Positions 21,072 to 31,198 of a DNA stretch of 64,000 nt are shown piece by piece. Source of the DNA: Monocercomonoides exilis (taxonomy: Eukaryota > Preaxostyla > Oxymonadida > Polymastigidae). The stretch is from assembly GCA_001643675.2 (NCBI GenBank), contig LSRY02000022.1:1291001-1355000 (forward strand). Reading direction: 5' to 3'. Numbering within the stretch: position 1 is the stretch's first letter; each line of letters begins with the position of its first letter. The notes under the pieces were generated by a model. It was not told where the DNA came from. It was given only the letters and a program-made list of their open reading frames with translations, and made no database searches. The translations under genes were made by a program, and so were the position numbers.

Positions 21072-22400
21072 CGCTTTCCATCATTAATAAATTTATTGAA
21101 GAAATGCTTCAAGAATTGGAGCATTATTCAGAAAACGAACAGAAAGAAAAAATTGAAGAAATGAACGGACTTGTGGAGGAAATGGACGAAGAAATGCTCG
21201 ATTCTGTTGTAACAGAAGAATTGTTCGACAACATGCACAAAATGATTAAAGAAGAGAAATTTTCAATGGAAAATTTAGTTTTTCTTTTGAAATGCATCGG
21301 GTGTTGCAATTCTATGAATGGAAGAGGATTTCTTGTCTTTGAAAGATCTGCATTGAACAAATGGATGATAGAGATGATAATTGATGAAAATGAGAAGAAT
21401 ACAGAAGAAAAGAATGAAAAGCTTCTTGTTGACCTTTGCGAATGCTATCTTGTGCTTCTCTACGATCTTCCTTCAGAATTTTATTCGATTTTCTTTCCAT
21501 GTCTCCTTAATGTTGCTTCAAACAAAGATGAAGACAAGAAGACACAAAAAGAAGTGGAAATGGCATTGTTTGCTTTGTGTTGCATTGGCACGTTTTCCGT
21601 ATGAGATATTCTGTTCAGCTTTTAACGTTATTATTTTTTCTATTTATATTTTTAATTAGGTTGTGCCGGAAGAACTGTATTTAAATAAAATCAAAGAGAT
21701 TATAGAATATCATCAGGAGCATCGCAACCTGACACGATTTGCTTATCAATCTGCTTTATTGTTTTTAAAAGACAGATTAAATATGGAAGAAGACCAGTGG
21801 ACCGTAATTGCGAAAGAAGAACATTTTGTGAGAGAGGTGGCAAGAGAAATGAGTGAGCTAATGGAAAATGTGGATTGGAAGAAAAAAGAAGAAAAAAAGA
21901 CGGGAACAAAAATGAAAGATTTTACCATTGTGAAAAGATGGTGCAGCGAGCTTATCAATTTTTTTTTGTGTAGCAAAGTTTATAATGAAGAGTTTGTTGG
22001 CTTGATTGCTTGCATGACAAGGCTGTGCAGAGCTGCAAAAGAGAATTACGAAGAAATTACCATTTTCTGTTGCAATGATTTGGTGAACATGATGAGAAAC
22101 AGGCCAATTCTGGCAATTGTGCATGACATGATGGAAGGCGGAGCCTTTGAATTCTTTTTGGAGGAAATTAACCGACCAATGCTTGATGAAAATAGTTTAA
22201 GACTTTGTTTGATGTTTTTTATTGAGATTTCAAGCCGAATGAAAGAAAAGGAGGATGATGAAAAGGAGGAAGCGAAAAGGAAGAGGTTGAAAAGACATTT
22301 TTTCGAAAGGATGGAAGAAGAAGGATTTGAAGATGCAGTCTTAAGCTTTTATAAAAGACTGGATTATATAAATAGAGTCATTATGGTGACTTATCCTTGA
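21072..22400 (+). CDS. Helical multigene-family protein, member 2 (spliced)
   Basis: Two exons are clear: 21072-21598 and 21660-22400, joined across a 61-bp intron in phase 0. A likely acceptor (TGTTCAG) at 21071 implies a small unresolved upstream exon. The first ATG in the visible frame is at 21104. The product is about 420 residues, mainly charged helices: LEHYSENEQKEKIEEMN, FLLKCIGCCNS, DLCECYLVLLYDLPSEFYSI, EVEMALFALCCIG. After the intron come PEELYLNKIKEIIEYHQEHR, NLTRFAYQSALLFL and a long tail ending near a KRLDY segment. It aligns along its length with the minus-strand gene at 24917-23392, including the intron position. There is no signal peptide or membrane span, so it is probably cytosolic or nuclear. 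The alternating helices resemble ARM/HEAT solenoids (inference); the function is unknown. Confidence 0.8.
21599..21659 (+). other. Spliceosomal intron, 61 bp, phase 0
   Basis: It begins GTATGAG and ends TTTTTAATTAG. Removing it joins the two open frames without a stop. The paralogue at 24201-24136 has a 66-bp intron at the same codon boundary, with the same GTATG donor and an AAATAG acceptor. Confidence 0.85.
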
Positions 22401-22525
22401 TTATTTCCGATTATTTTGTGAATGTTTGAGGAAATGAGGTGAATTGCGTTTTGCAAAACAAAAGAAATTAATTTCTTTTTTCTTTTTTTATTGCTGTTTC
22501 ACAATTTTGTAACTGTTATTTTCAT

Positions 22526-22584
<59 letters not shown>

Positions 22585-23391
22585 TTTATTTTTTTATTTA
22601 TTTATTTATTTTTATTTATTTATTTATTTATTTATTTATTTGTTTTTTGTTTTTTGTTTTTTATTTTTACAATTTCTTGAAAATGGGTTAAAATTTCTGC
22701 CTTTTTATAAAAAAAACCTGGATTTGTTTCAAACTTTTTCTTCTCTTTAATCAAAATAAATCTGACGTTTTAAATGATCCAAAACACTATGGAAAAGATA
22801 TTGAATAACAAAAAAGATTCAAAAATGTGTTCAAGAACAAAATTAAGAAAGAAAAAATTTCTTAACGGTTCATAATTATATCTTTTAAATAATCTTGAAT
22901 TACGACTGCTATTCTGCATTTGTGTGATACTTGCGTTTTTTCAAGAGCATTATTTTCGTTTCAAAGCATTTTAAGTATCTTTAAAGTTCATTGCTTCTAA
23001 TCCTGATGTTACAAAAAACATATCGCTTTCCACAACGTCATCTGTACACCCGCAAAACATCTGAATTGTAATTTTCAACAAAAATATTTTTCTTCTTCCT
23101 TTCAATTGAAGCACCGTCAAACAAGCACAATTGTTTATTTCTATCTTTGCATCGAAAATCAGTAAGGTTTAGCAAATTTTGTCATTTTGGTTCAAAGTTT
23201 GATTTTTTTGTGGATGTTTCAGAAAAATCACATTCATAAAAGAGGAAATACGTTTTTCCAATCATTCGAAATTCGAACAAATGAAGAATTCAAAATCTGT
23301 GAAGTGGAATTGCAAACATCGAAGTGATTTGAAAAATAAATTAATTAATAAATAAAATGCATCATCAATAAACAATGCTATCTTCTTAATG
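22401..23391. other. Intergenic region between convergent paralogues
   Basis: AT-rich with no gene. It contains a long poly-T tract and an ATTT-rich microsatellite (22528-22660) just past the stop of the left gene. Confidence 0.6.
22528..22660. repeat. Poly-T (55) followed by TTTA microsatellite
   Basis: About 55 consecutive T (22528-22582), then TTTA/TTTTA repeats and TTTTTTG repeats. Its length is likely unstable and prone to sequencing error. Confidence 0.9.
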
Positions 23392-24917
23392 CTAATAAAA
23401 AGAATCAGATACGCCTATTGTTGCATCACAAAAATTCAATCCAGCGAAGAAGTCTTCATACCCATCTTCTTCCATCTTTTCATACACTTTTCTTTTCATC
23501 TCTATTCGTTTTATCTCCTCTTCTTTTCCTTTCATTTCCTCTTTCCTATTTTCTTCTTTCAATCTTTCACAAATATTCTCGAAAAATCGCAAGCAATGAA
23601 ATGCTGTTTTGTCGTTCATTGTTGATCGATTCATTTCCCCCAACAAAGTTTTGATTGTTCCTCCATTCAACAAGTCTTCAACTTTCACAACTCTATTTTC
23701 TGCTGCATTTCTCAAGGGATAAGTGCAATAATCGCTAATATCTCTGCAATTATCCTTCGCTGCTTGATATATCTGAACAATGTTTTTGAGCAGCCCAACA
23801 TTATCTTTATTCTTCAATCGACAACTTTGAAAATAAATTGCACATGTTTCGACCCATCTCATCAATGCCAATTCTTCTTTCGCTTCTTCTTTGCTCATTT
23901 CCTCTTCATTCTTCTTCCAATCAATGCATTTCATCAACTCTTCCAATTTTCGCCTTGCTTCTCTCGCAAAACGCAGCTCATTCGCAACAACTCTTTCGAT
24001 GGGTTCGTCTCCGTAGAATCTGCAAATCAAAAAGTACCAAGCAGACAGATAGGCAAGTCGAGCCAGATTCTTGTGCTTCTGTTGATGCTCGATGATTTCT
24101 GTAATTTCCTTCAAATACAGTTCTTGTTTAATTTTCTATTTAAAAATAAAGGGAAAAAAAACAATTCAATAATGTCAAAAATGAAAAAGAAGTGCCCATA
24201 CATAAAATTTGTTAATGCAGCTCAAAGACAACAAGGCAATTTCCACTTCTTTTCGAGTCTCTTCGCTTTCCTCTTTATTCAACGCAACTTTGAGGAGACA
24301 AGGCACACAAATCGATAACAATTCAGATGGGAAATCATGATGAAGAGAAATATAGCATTCGCAAAGGTCATCCAAAAGCCTTTCGTTCTTTTCTTCTATT
24401 CTCCTTTCTTCTTCAATTATCATCCCTGGCATTCTTTTTCTCAATGATGAATCATCAAAAGAATAACAAAAAAAGCTTTTCAATTCCTTACAATATCCAG
24501 CTTGCTTCAACAACAAGATTGCGTTTCCCCAAGATAATGTCTTTTCTTCAATCATTTGATTGATTTTATCTAACTGCTCTTTCTTGAAAACAGATTCAAG
24601 TTCCTCGTAATTCATTTCATCCATAAACACATTCACTTCTTCGATAATCTGTTTCTGTTCTGCTTCAGTGAATTGTTCCAACAGTGAAAGTTTCTCTTAA
24701 AAATTGGGGGAAAAATATCATAAACAATCATCTGCTCGGAAACACAGACAAACCAAGAAATGTTTGTTTCGTTTATGTTGACTGCGAAAATGCAAAATGA
24801 AACCATAACAACATATAAATTCATTTTCGAAATATTTGTAGCGCAGTTGAATCAAAAGAATTAAAAACACCGTCAAATATCTAATAAAACAGGATTCCAA
24901 ACCTCTTTTGCCATCAT
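23392..24917 (-). CDS. Helical multigene-family protein, member 3 (spliced)
   Basis: Proposed exons on the minus strand are 24917-24903 (ATG ATG GCA AAA GAG), 24693-24202 and 24135-23392. They join in phase 0 to give about 417 residues. The last junction is firm (GTATGG donor, TAG acceptor, conserved in the paralogue). The first is less certain (donor GTTTGG, acceptor TAAGAG) but gives K-L-S-L-L-E-Q, matching the K/R-L-S start of the relatives. Shared motifs include EQKQIIEEVN, DLCECYISLHHDFPSEL, CVPCLLKVALNKEE and IEIALLSL-like helices. After the intron come KIKQELYLKEITEIIEHQQ, NLARLAYLSAWYFL and an acidic helix-rich end. It faces the gene at 21072-22400 tail to tail, consistent with an inverted duplication. 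The function is unknown; a soluble helical scaffold is a guess. Confidence 0.8.
24136..24201 (-). other. Spliceosomal intron, 66 bp, phase 0
   Basis: Minus strand: starts GTATGGGC and ends TTTTTAAATAG. It sits at the same codon boundary as the intron at 21599-21659. Confidence 0.85.
24694..24902 (-). other. Possible 5' intron, 209 bp
   Basis: Minus strand: starts GTTTGG and ends TTTTTAAGAG. It was chosen because the frame upstream of 24681 closes at a TAA just past the acceptor, and the proposed 15-bp first exon gives a phase-0 join. An alternative acceptor lies two bases earlier. Confidence 0.5.
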
Positions 24918-26261
24918 GATTTTTGCTTCAAAACAAGCAAATCATAAAGAAGAAAAACAGATCTCCAAATCGAACAATTAATAAGGGTGGCAAACCTATA
25001 ATTTTATAAGTGAAGATTTTCGATTGATGATATGTTGAGATAAAAGTATGTTTGAGCTGCTTAGGTTTACTTCCACGGATGCAACCATGCGAGTTATTTC
25101 ACTGCAGAAGGGCAATAATTTTGTTAACAGATGGAGGAGCGAGTGGCTGTTTTCCAATATTGTTTGCGAAAAGTGAATAAGTGTGGGAAATTGCATGAAA
25201 CTTGAACTTAGCTGTATATTGCAAAACATATGGTGCAACATCGACTGTGATATTTTGAATGAAAAATAACTCAAGCAAGATGCAGAAAAAGCGAGCAGAA
25301 TGCAAGAAAGATTGAATTGAACCGCTTGTTCATTTCGAGGGAAATGTGTTTCACTTGGCATTTCTTTTGCTCAGGACTTATTTTTCATGGGCTTATTGGG
25401 GGGAAATTTTCTTTGTGGAAAAGGAAAGAGAATTGAGGGGTTGGATAATGGAGGAAGCGAACAGAACGAAGCACTCAGCAGGCCTTATCAACAATTTCAT
25501 TTGCATTTTACACGGAACGTGATGGAATGCTGTCAACAGAGACATGACATTGAATTGGGTTTTGAAAAGGAGCTTATTTGGAGAATATGTGTTTTCATCA
25601 GATATCGCAGCCAACTTCACAATGGATTCTAAGAACAAGAAAACCAGTTTGACAGACAATTACCAATCCCTTGGAGATGGGAAAATATTTCAAGACCAAA
25701 AAGATGGTTTGATTTTTTAATTTCATTCATTTTTCTTTTAAGATGTTCTTTGAATGAATACAGATTGGTTACGAACAGGAATACCGCAAAGAGAGAGAAG
25801 CCTTTTTATCCTTTTTCAAAAGAACAAGAAGTTTTGAGATTATTTTTGTTTGGATTGCATTCAACGATGACATTCGTCACTTCTGCCATCTGTTTTGATT
25901 GATGCATAACCCGACAATGCTTGATATGAGCTTGAAAGAGAGAGAAAAGCAGTTTATTTGGCTTATTTGTGAGAGTGTTCGGCAGAAGCGACTCTTTTGT
26001 AGGGGCTGATGATTTGGCTGGGCATTCGCATTCAGAGCACATTCAGTTTTTTCTATCGCGAAACATGACTTGGAAAAGAAGACATCTTCTATTTTTCTTC
26101 ACTTTTTCGTTCACCTTCTTCTTCTTTTTCTTCATCACATTTGTCCAAAGATGAATGGAATTCTCATATTCTGAATAGAATTGAATCAATTGCAAGCGTT
26201 ATTTCACCCCAACTTATGCAAAAATACAGACAAGTAATGAAAATGGGAAGGGAGAAAGAAG

Positions 26262-26330
26262 AGAACGAGAACGAGAACGAGAACGAGAATGAGAATGAAA
26301 AAGAAAAAGTGAAAGTGAAAGTGAAAGAAG
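26262..26330. repeat. GAGAAC/GTGAAA hexanucleotide microsatellite
   Basis: Tandem GAGAAC units, then GAGAATGAGAAT, then AAAGTGAAAGTG repeats. Confidence 0.85.
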
Positions 26331-27039
26331 GAAAGATGAAGAAAAAGAAATAGTTGTCAAAGAAGAAAGAAAAAAAGGGAAAAGATTTCACGATCAAGAG
26401 AAAGAAAAAGAGGAAGGGGAAGAGAAAGAGGAAGAGGAAGAAGAGGAAAATGATCGAATTTATTTTAGACTACAAACACTTAAAAAGATCAACGGAATGA
26501 GAGAATTTTCATTGACAAAAATAAAAAAAAAGATGATAAGAAGAAAAAACATCATAAAAACAAAACCACACTCGGAAAATCAAGCGAAGAAGTATATTTC
26601 TCCCTTGCCACTAATTCTCCGGATGCGTTGCTTGATCATTAACTTATGAGATTTTGAGGATATAAGAAGAAGAAGCGAAGGCAGAAGGAAAGGGAGAAGA
26701 AGGAAAACGAGAAAGAAGTTATATTTCATAAGATTATTTGTGCAAAGAGGGACAGAACTTTGACAGAGAAAAGAGAGATGGAGAGAAAAGAATAAACTGT
26801 CAAAGAGGAAGAAAGAAGGATAAAGATGAATGGAAATGAGGAAAAGGAAGAAATAAAGGAAAATTGAATTGAAAAAGATAAAGAGAAAAATTATCAAAAC
26901 GTATTTTCATGTTTCTATCAACAAAATAACAACTGTATTCTCAGAAAATTTTGTTTCCTTTAACTTTTCTCCATCGTCATCATCTTCCTCTTCGTTTATT
27001 TTTCTTCTTCTTCTCCACCTCAAAATAAATCAAAACCTC

Positions 27040-27076
27040 CTTCGCCTCCTCCTCCTCATCCTCTTCTTCTTCTTCC

Positions 27077-27111
<35 letters not shown>

Positions 27112-27160
27112 CTCTTCTTCTTCTTCCTCTTCCTCTTCCTCTTCCTCTTTTTCTTCTCAT
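27040..27160. repeat. CTTCTT/CCTCTT pyrimidine microsatellite
   Basis: A long run of CTT and CCTCTT units on the plus strand. On the minus strand it continues the acidic/lysine-rich end of the decayed gene at 27258-27872. Confidence 0.85.
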
Positions 27161-27257
27161 TTTTCTTTTTTTTCAGCACATACAAAATCTCCTCCTTCTC
27201 CTTCTCTTTCGGTTTTAGACGAAGCTTATCCTTTTTGAAACCATGCTCCCATTTTGT

Positions 27258-27872
27258 CTACTCTTTCTTCGATTTCTTCTGCTTCTTCTCATGTTTATTC
27301 TCCTCTTCCTTTTCCTCTTCTATCTCCTCCAGCCCCGCCTCCACTAGCCTCCTTAGAAATAACTTCCCTTCTACACATGCTGCTATCACTCGCTCCATCA
27401 CATCGTCATCCAGCTTCACTACTGCACGCCTCGACTTCTGCTAAAGGGATTACAGCAGTGCAACCTCCGACGGAAGCAACGACGGGTCAAACAGATCGTA
27501 GATCGACGGGAACGCATCCACATCTGCAGCTGCAAAGATCCGCTTCCTCCCCAACTTTGTGCCCACCGACGCTGCAAGCGACGGAAGAGGTATCGCCAGC
27601 GGAACCGAAAGCATTGCTGAAAATTCCGCATCGTGTGTATACGCGACATCCCCACACAGCACCTCCAGCTGCGTCGCGCCATATCCCTCGAAGCATCTAC
27701 AGCGCTCTCAATAATGACTTCTTATGATTTGCGCACACATCACATTCTTCAGGCAACACTATCTGAATCCGTCTCTCAATGTCGTCCATCGCTGCTTCCG
27801 AAGTGTATGACTCTGTTACTGTCGACGCATACAAAGGGTCAATCGCAGTTGCTGAAAATACTGAAGATAACT
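27258..27872 (-). pseudogene. Decayed gene of an unnamed family, copy 2
   Basis: Minus-strand pieces follow in order. The first has FSATAIDPLYASTVTES and then MDDIERRIQIVLPEE with CDVCANHKK, and ends at a TAG. The second, after a frame change, has FEGYGATQLEVLCGDVAY, then LAASVGTKLGRKRIFAAA and YDLFDPSLLPSEVALL, and ends in a TAA. The third has VVKLDDDVMERVIAACVEGK, an acidic stretch, and a stop at 27260-27258. Each piece matches the corresponding piece of the relic at 2133-2794, for example AIDP/AIEP, D-I-E-R-R/D-I-N-R-R, V-x-ANH and VVKLDDDVM/VVKLEDEVM. Two breaks fall at similar places in both copies, so one might be a former intron. No function could be assigned. Confidence 0.5.
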
Positions 27873-28714
27873 GCTAATCTCCTGTTGCCTTCTTCTCTTC
27901 GCTTCTCCGCTTCCTGAATGGCGAAGTTGATCGGAGTGCTGCTCCAGTTGAAGAAGCGGAAGATGCGGAATTAGATGAAATAAAGTGAAGAAGATAAAGA
28001 TGCTGTGCAAAGAGACGATCGACGCTCAGTTCAAGTCATTCGATGCATTTTTAGATTATTCATTCGCGTCAGACAGATGCTCCACTGGCGACACAAATGC
28101 AACATCTTCATTCGGTTCTGAAAGGTTGATCAACATCGAAAGATTTTCATTTTTGAGCGATAGAGAGAAAGATGGAATGCAATTTCTTTTGGTAATGCAT
28201 TGAAAAAATAAACAAAAAGAAAAGCGAAAAACAAATGAAAAAACAAAAACAGCTGAAGAAATGAAACAAAACTGATCTTCAAATGAAAAACGATTGTTAA
28301 ATTGTATTTCAATGTAATTATTTTTATGTTCAGATTGATTATGTTTCTTTTCTTTCTTTCTATTTTTTTTATTCATGAAAACGCGCGATATTTTTTATCC
28401 TTTTGGAAAAAATTTATTGTTTTGAATTGTTTTTGCAGAGTCATTGGAAGAAATAATTGAAACAAACCAGAAAAGTTAAAATGGTGTATTGATAATAGAA
28501 AATCAATTGAATTGAACGAAAAAATGTTGATGATGAATTATAATTGGTGTGTGAAATGAAACAAATCTTTGAATTACATTTCAACAAATAATCACACATT
28601 CAATGCGATTAATGAGGAAGAAAAGATAAGAAAAACACTATGATATTCACAAATATATGCTTTATGAAATGAAAATAAAGCAAAATTGCTCTGAAAGAAT
28701 TGGAAATCTCAATT
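27873..28714. other. AT-rich intergenic region
   Basis: No supported gene. Its right end is the 3' flank of the surface-protein gene and contains an AATAAA-like motif near 28674 on the plus strand only, so no polyadenylation signal is assigned. Confidence 0.5.
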
Positions 28715-31198
28715 CTACTCCTGGGTGCTCATTTCTTGTTCTTTGCTTCCCTCGTTGTCTCCATCTTTGTTGCTTTTGGCCTTCTTTTTCTTGACAATCA
28801 CAATAACAACAACAATCACAACAACTGCAACAACAACAACAACAACTATTGGAACAACAATTGCAACAACAGTTCCAGCATTTGGTTTCTTATCTTCTGG
28901 AGAAAGATCTTCTGTCTTCTTCAAATATTTCTCATACACATCAGTTGGTTCTGATTCTTCATCTTTTGCTCCCACAATCCAGCCGGCTGTTGAATTGTCA
29001 TAATCATTCGCAAACTCAAATGCATCTTTTTGTTTGCAGAATTCTTCAAAATCTGGGGCAACGATGAACAGAGAAGTTGATTTTGAGCCAGCTGTGTTTG
29101 AGCTGTCTATCTCCAGGTTGTTTGATGATGGAAGCTGAAGATTCGATGTTGCATTGAGCATGGAAATAAATATTGCTCCTGATTTCCCTTCTGGTGCTGA
29201 ACATGACTTGAATGAACATTTGCTTGACCTTCCAATAGCCACTGTTGACTCTTCCGAACTCAAAGAAATCTCCAAGCCAGCTGTATTTCCATTCTTTGAA
29301 TTGGCTTCACGAATGTTCAATCCCTCAACAACAATTTTCCCGGCTTCGACTCCTGGATCCGAAATATAAATTGCAGAATCGTCTGAAAATTTGACATTGC
29401 TGATCTCCACTCCATTCGCAGACGCTTCTATTACCTCTTTAAAAGTAAATGGCGATGTCAAAAACGAAACTGTTTTTCCATCATCTGTGCATGCGACAGT
29501 GTTCAACGAAACTTTCCCCCTCCAAACGCTCACAAGACTGCCTACAACAACATCATCCCCATCAGCATTTATCGTCATTTTCTCTGGCAATTGGGCTGCA
29601 ACTCTAACAAATCGGCAATTGTTGATCGTGAGTGAGGTTGACATCATATTTCCTAAAATCAAAAAATTCCATTTTTTCTCTGATGTGGGAAAGTTGAATG
29701 CCAAATACTTGAATTCCACTTCTTTTTCACATGTGAATAAAGCACTTGAAGCTCGAACATCGCAATCAATAGCCACTTCTGCATTTCCATTTCCGTCGCT
29801 GTTCACTCCTTCAATGATTATTCCACGGCTCTTGCTAAATGTAATTACTTCAGCTTCAAGTGGATCGTCGGATTTTAATATTGCAATTCTAAATGTATCT
29901 TCTCTTGCGATCATTCCCAACAATTCGTTGGCCTCCTTCAAACTGAAAATTGGTCTTTCCAAGCTTTCACCATTCCCAGTGCCTCCAGACTTCGCATAAA
30001 TCTTTGAAGCATCTTGCGATGGAGGCAGTAAAGGATCTAAATACTTGGATACAAAATCAATTTCTTCGTAGTTATTATTTTCAATTCCAGCTACATTCCA
30101 CTTGTTACCTCTTCGTGTGTAATTAGCTGCAAAACTCTTCTTCATTGCATCTGCAATGTCTTCGAATAATGAGTCATTAGCCATCTCTAAACACAACCCA
30201 ACGTTCCTTTTTGATTCGCTTTCTCCTGCTGTGCATCTGTCAAATATCAGATTCGTTCCGTCTTCGGGCCATTTAATCTGACTTGCTGATTCAATTGCAA
30301 GCGTTCGTAGATATATTCCTCCAGAACCTTGATTATTCTTGCAACTGCAAGATGAAAAAGTGGTGACGCCTTCATCTCCAACGGTAAATGTGCTTTCGCC
30401 ATTTTTGAAGCTAACATACAATGATCCGTAACGAAATGCTTCGCATTCAATAAAATTGCTTCCATTCAATGTGACATCACATTTATTGTTACATGTGATC
30501 TGAATAACAGATAACGCACTTGTCTCAACTTTCTTCAAAGTTATATTTGACAATATCACTGTTTGAGTGTCATGTGCCATAAACAGTTCGTTCTCCGATG
30601 CTAATGCAGTTGATTCATCCGCGCACTCAACTGAGACCATCGTCAATGATCCTTCAGATGAGTACACAAGATAAATATCAGTGAAACATCCTTCACCTTC
30701 TGGCCGAATAAATCTGCAGTTGCTAATTGACAAGGATGCCATAGAACTGTGTATCAAATCAAACGATCCATACTCTTGGCTTTCATTTCTCATCGTTGTT
30801 GGGAAGTGAAACGCCAAGTATTTGAATTCCACATCACAATAGCAATTAAATAGATTACTTCCTGTATGAACGTAACAATCTATTGCCACTTCAGTGTTCC
30901 CATTTCCATCGCTATTCACTCCTTCGATCGTAATTCCTTTGTTCTTTTCGAAGGTTATCGCTTCTGCAGTCAATGGGTTATCGTCATAAACAATTTTCAT
31001 GTGGCATGCGCTGTCATTGGTCAGCAGATTATATGCATCTATCAATGATGGCTTTTCCTTCCTAATCTCCAATCCGCTGTTTTCATCTTTCCCGCTTTGC
31101 TTCACATATACTGTTGATGTTGCTGATGACTCTTCTTGTGAGTAAATAGATATCATAATTTTGAAAAGAATTAATCCCAAAAACATTCTTAAAAGCAC
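28715..31198 (-). CDS. Two-domain surface membrane protein (beta-helix type)
   Basis: An intact 827-codon frame starting at an ATG. Residues 1-20 are a hydrophobic signal peptide ending near I-Y-S-Q-E. Two homologous extracellular domains follow, at about 28-385 and 405-745. Each starts with a Y-V/A-K-x-x-G motif, then a GITIEGVNSDGNGN-type block (GIIIEGV in domain 2), EVAIDC, EFKYLAF and an I-x-N-C-R-F segment. Short beta-rich repeats with N, S, T and paired Cys follow, suggesting a right-handed beta-helix/pectin-lyase-like fold. Residues 774-802 are a valine-rich membrane span, then a 25-residue cytosolic tail begins K-K-K-K. It is probably anchored at the cell surface or a food-vacuole membrane, with an unknown ligand. 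It is the intact relative of the gene broken at 3759-11110, which has only one domain; internal domain duplication is the likely origin. Confidence 0.85.
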   Translation of the reverse strand: MLLRMFLGLILFKIMISIYSQEESSATSTVYVKQSGKDENSGLEIRKEKPSLIDAYNLLTNDSACHMKIVYDDNPLTAEAITFEKNKGITIEGVNSDGNGNTEVAIDCYVHTGSNLFNCYCDVEFKYLAFHFPTTMRNESQEYGSFDLIHSSMASLSISNCRFIRPEGEGCFTDIYLVYSSEGSLTMVSVECADESTALASENELFMAHDTQTVILSNITLKKVETSALSVIQITCNNKCDVTLNGSNFIECEAFRYGSLYVSFKNGESTFTVGDEGVTTFSSCSCKNNQGSGGIYLRTLAIESASQIKWPEDGTNLIFDRCTAGESESKRNVGLCLEMANDSLFEDIADAMKKSFAANYTRRGNKWNVAGIENNNYEEIDFVSKYLDPLLPPSQDASKIYAKSGGTGNGESLERPIFSLKEANELLGMIAREDTFRIAILKSDDPLEAEVITFSKSRGIIIEGVNSDGNGNAEVAIDCDVRASSALFTCEKEVEFKYLAFNFPTSEKKWNFLILGNMMSTSLTINNCRFVRVAAQLPEKMTINADGDDVVVGSLVSVWRGKVSLNTVACTDDGKTVSFLTSPFTFKEVIEASANGVEISNVKFSDDSAIYISDPGVEAGKIVVEGLNIREANSKNGNTAGLEISLSSEESTVAIGRSSKCSFKSCSAPEGKSGAIFISMLNATSNLQLPSSNNLEIDSSNTAGSKSTSLFIVAPDFEEFCKQKDAFEFANDYDNSTAGWIVGAKDEESEPTDVYEKYLKKTEDLSPEDKKPNAGTVVAIVVPIVVVVVVAVVVIVVVIVIVKKKKAKSNKDGDNEGSKEQEMSTQE

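Larger units (their letters stand above)
24918..27257. other. Intergenic region with purine/pyrimidine tracts
   Basis: No supported gene. It contains simple repeats at 26262-26330 and about 27040-27160. Frames across these tracts are low-complexity artefacts. Confidence 0.5.

Noticed and set aside
27254-27727. 157-codon plus-strand frame
   Set aside because: It is antisense to the decayed gene on the minus strand and has low-complexity S/P/T/L composition.
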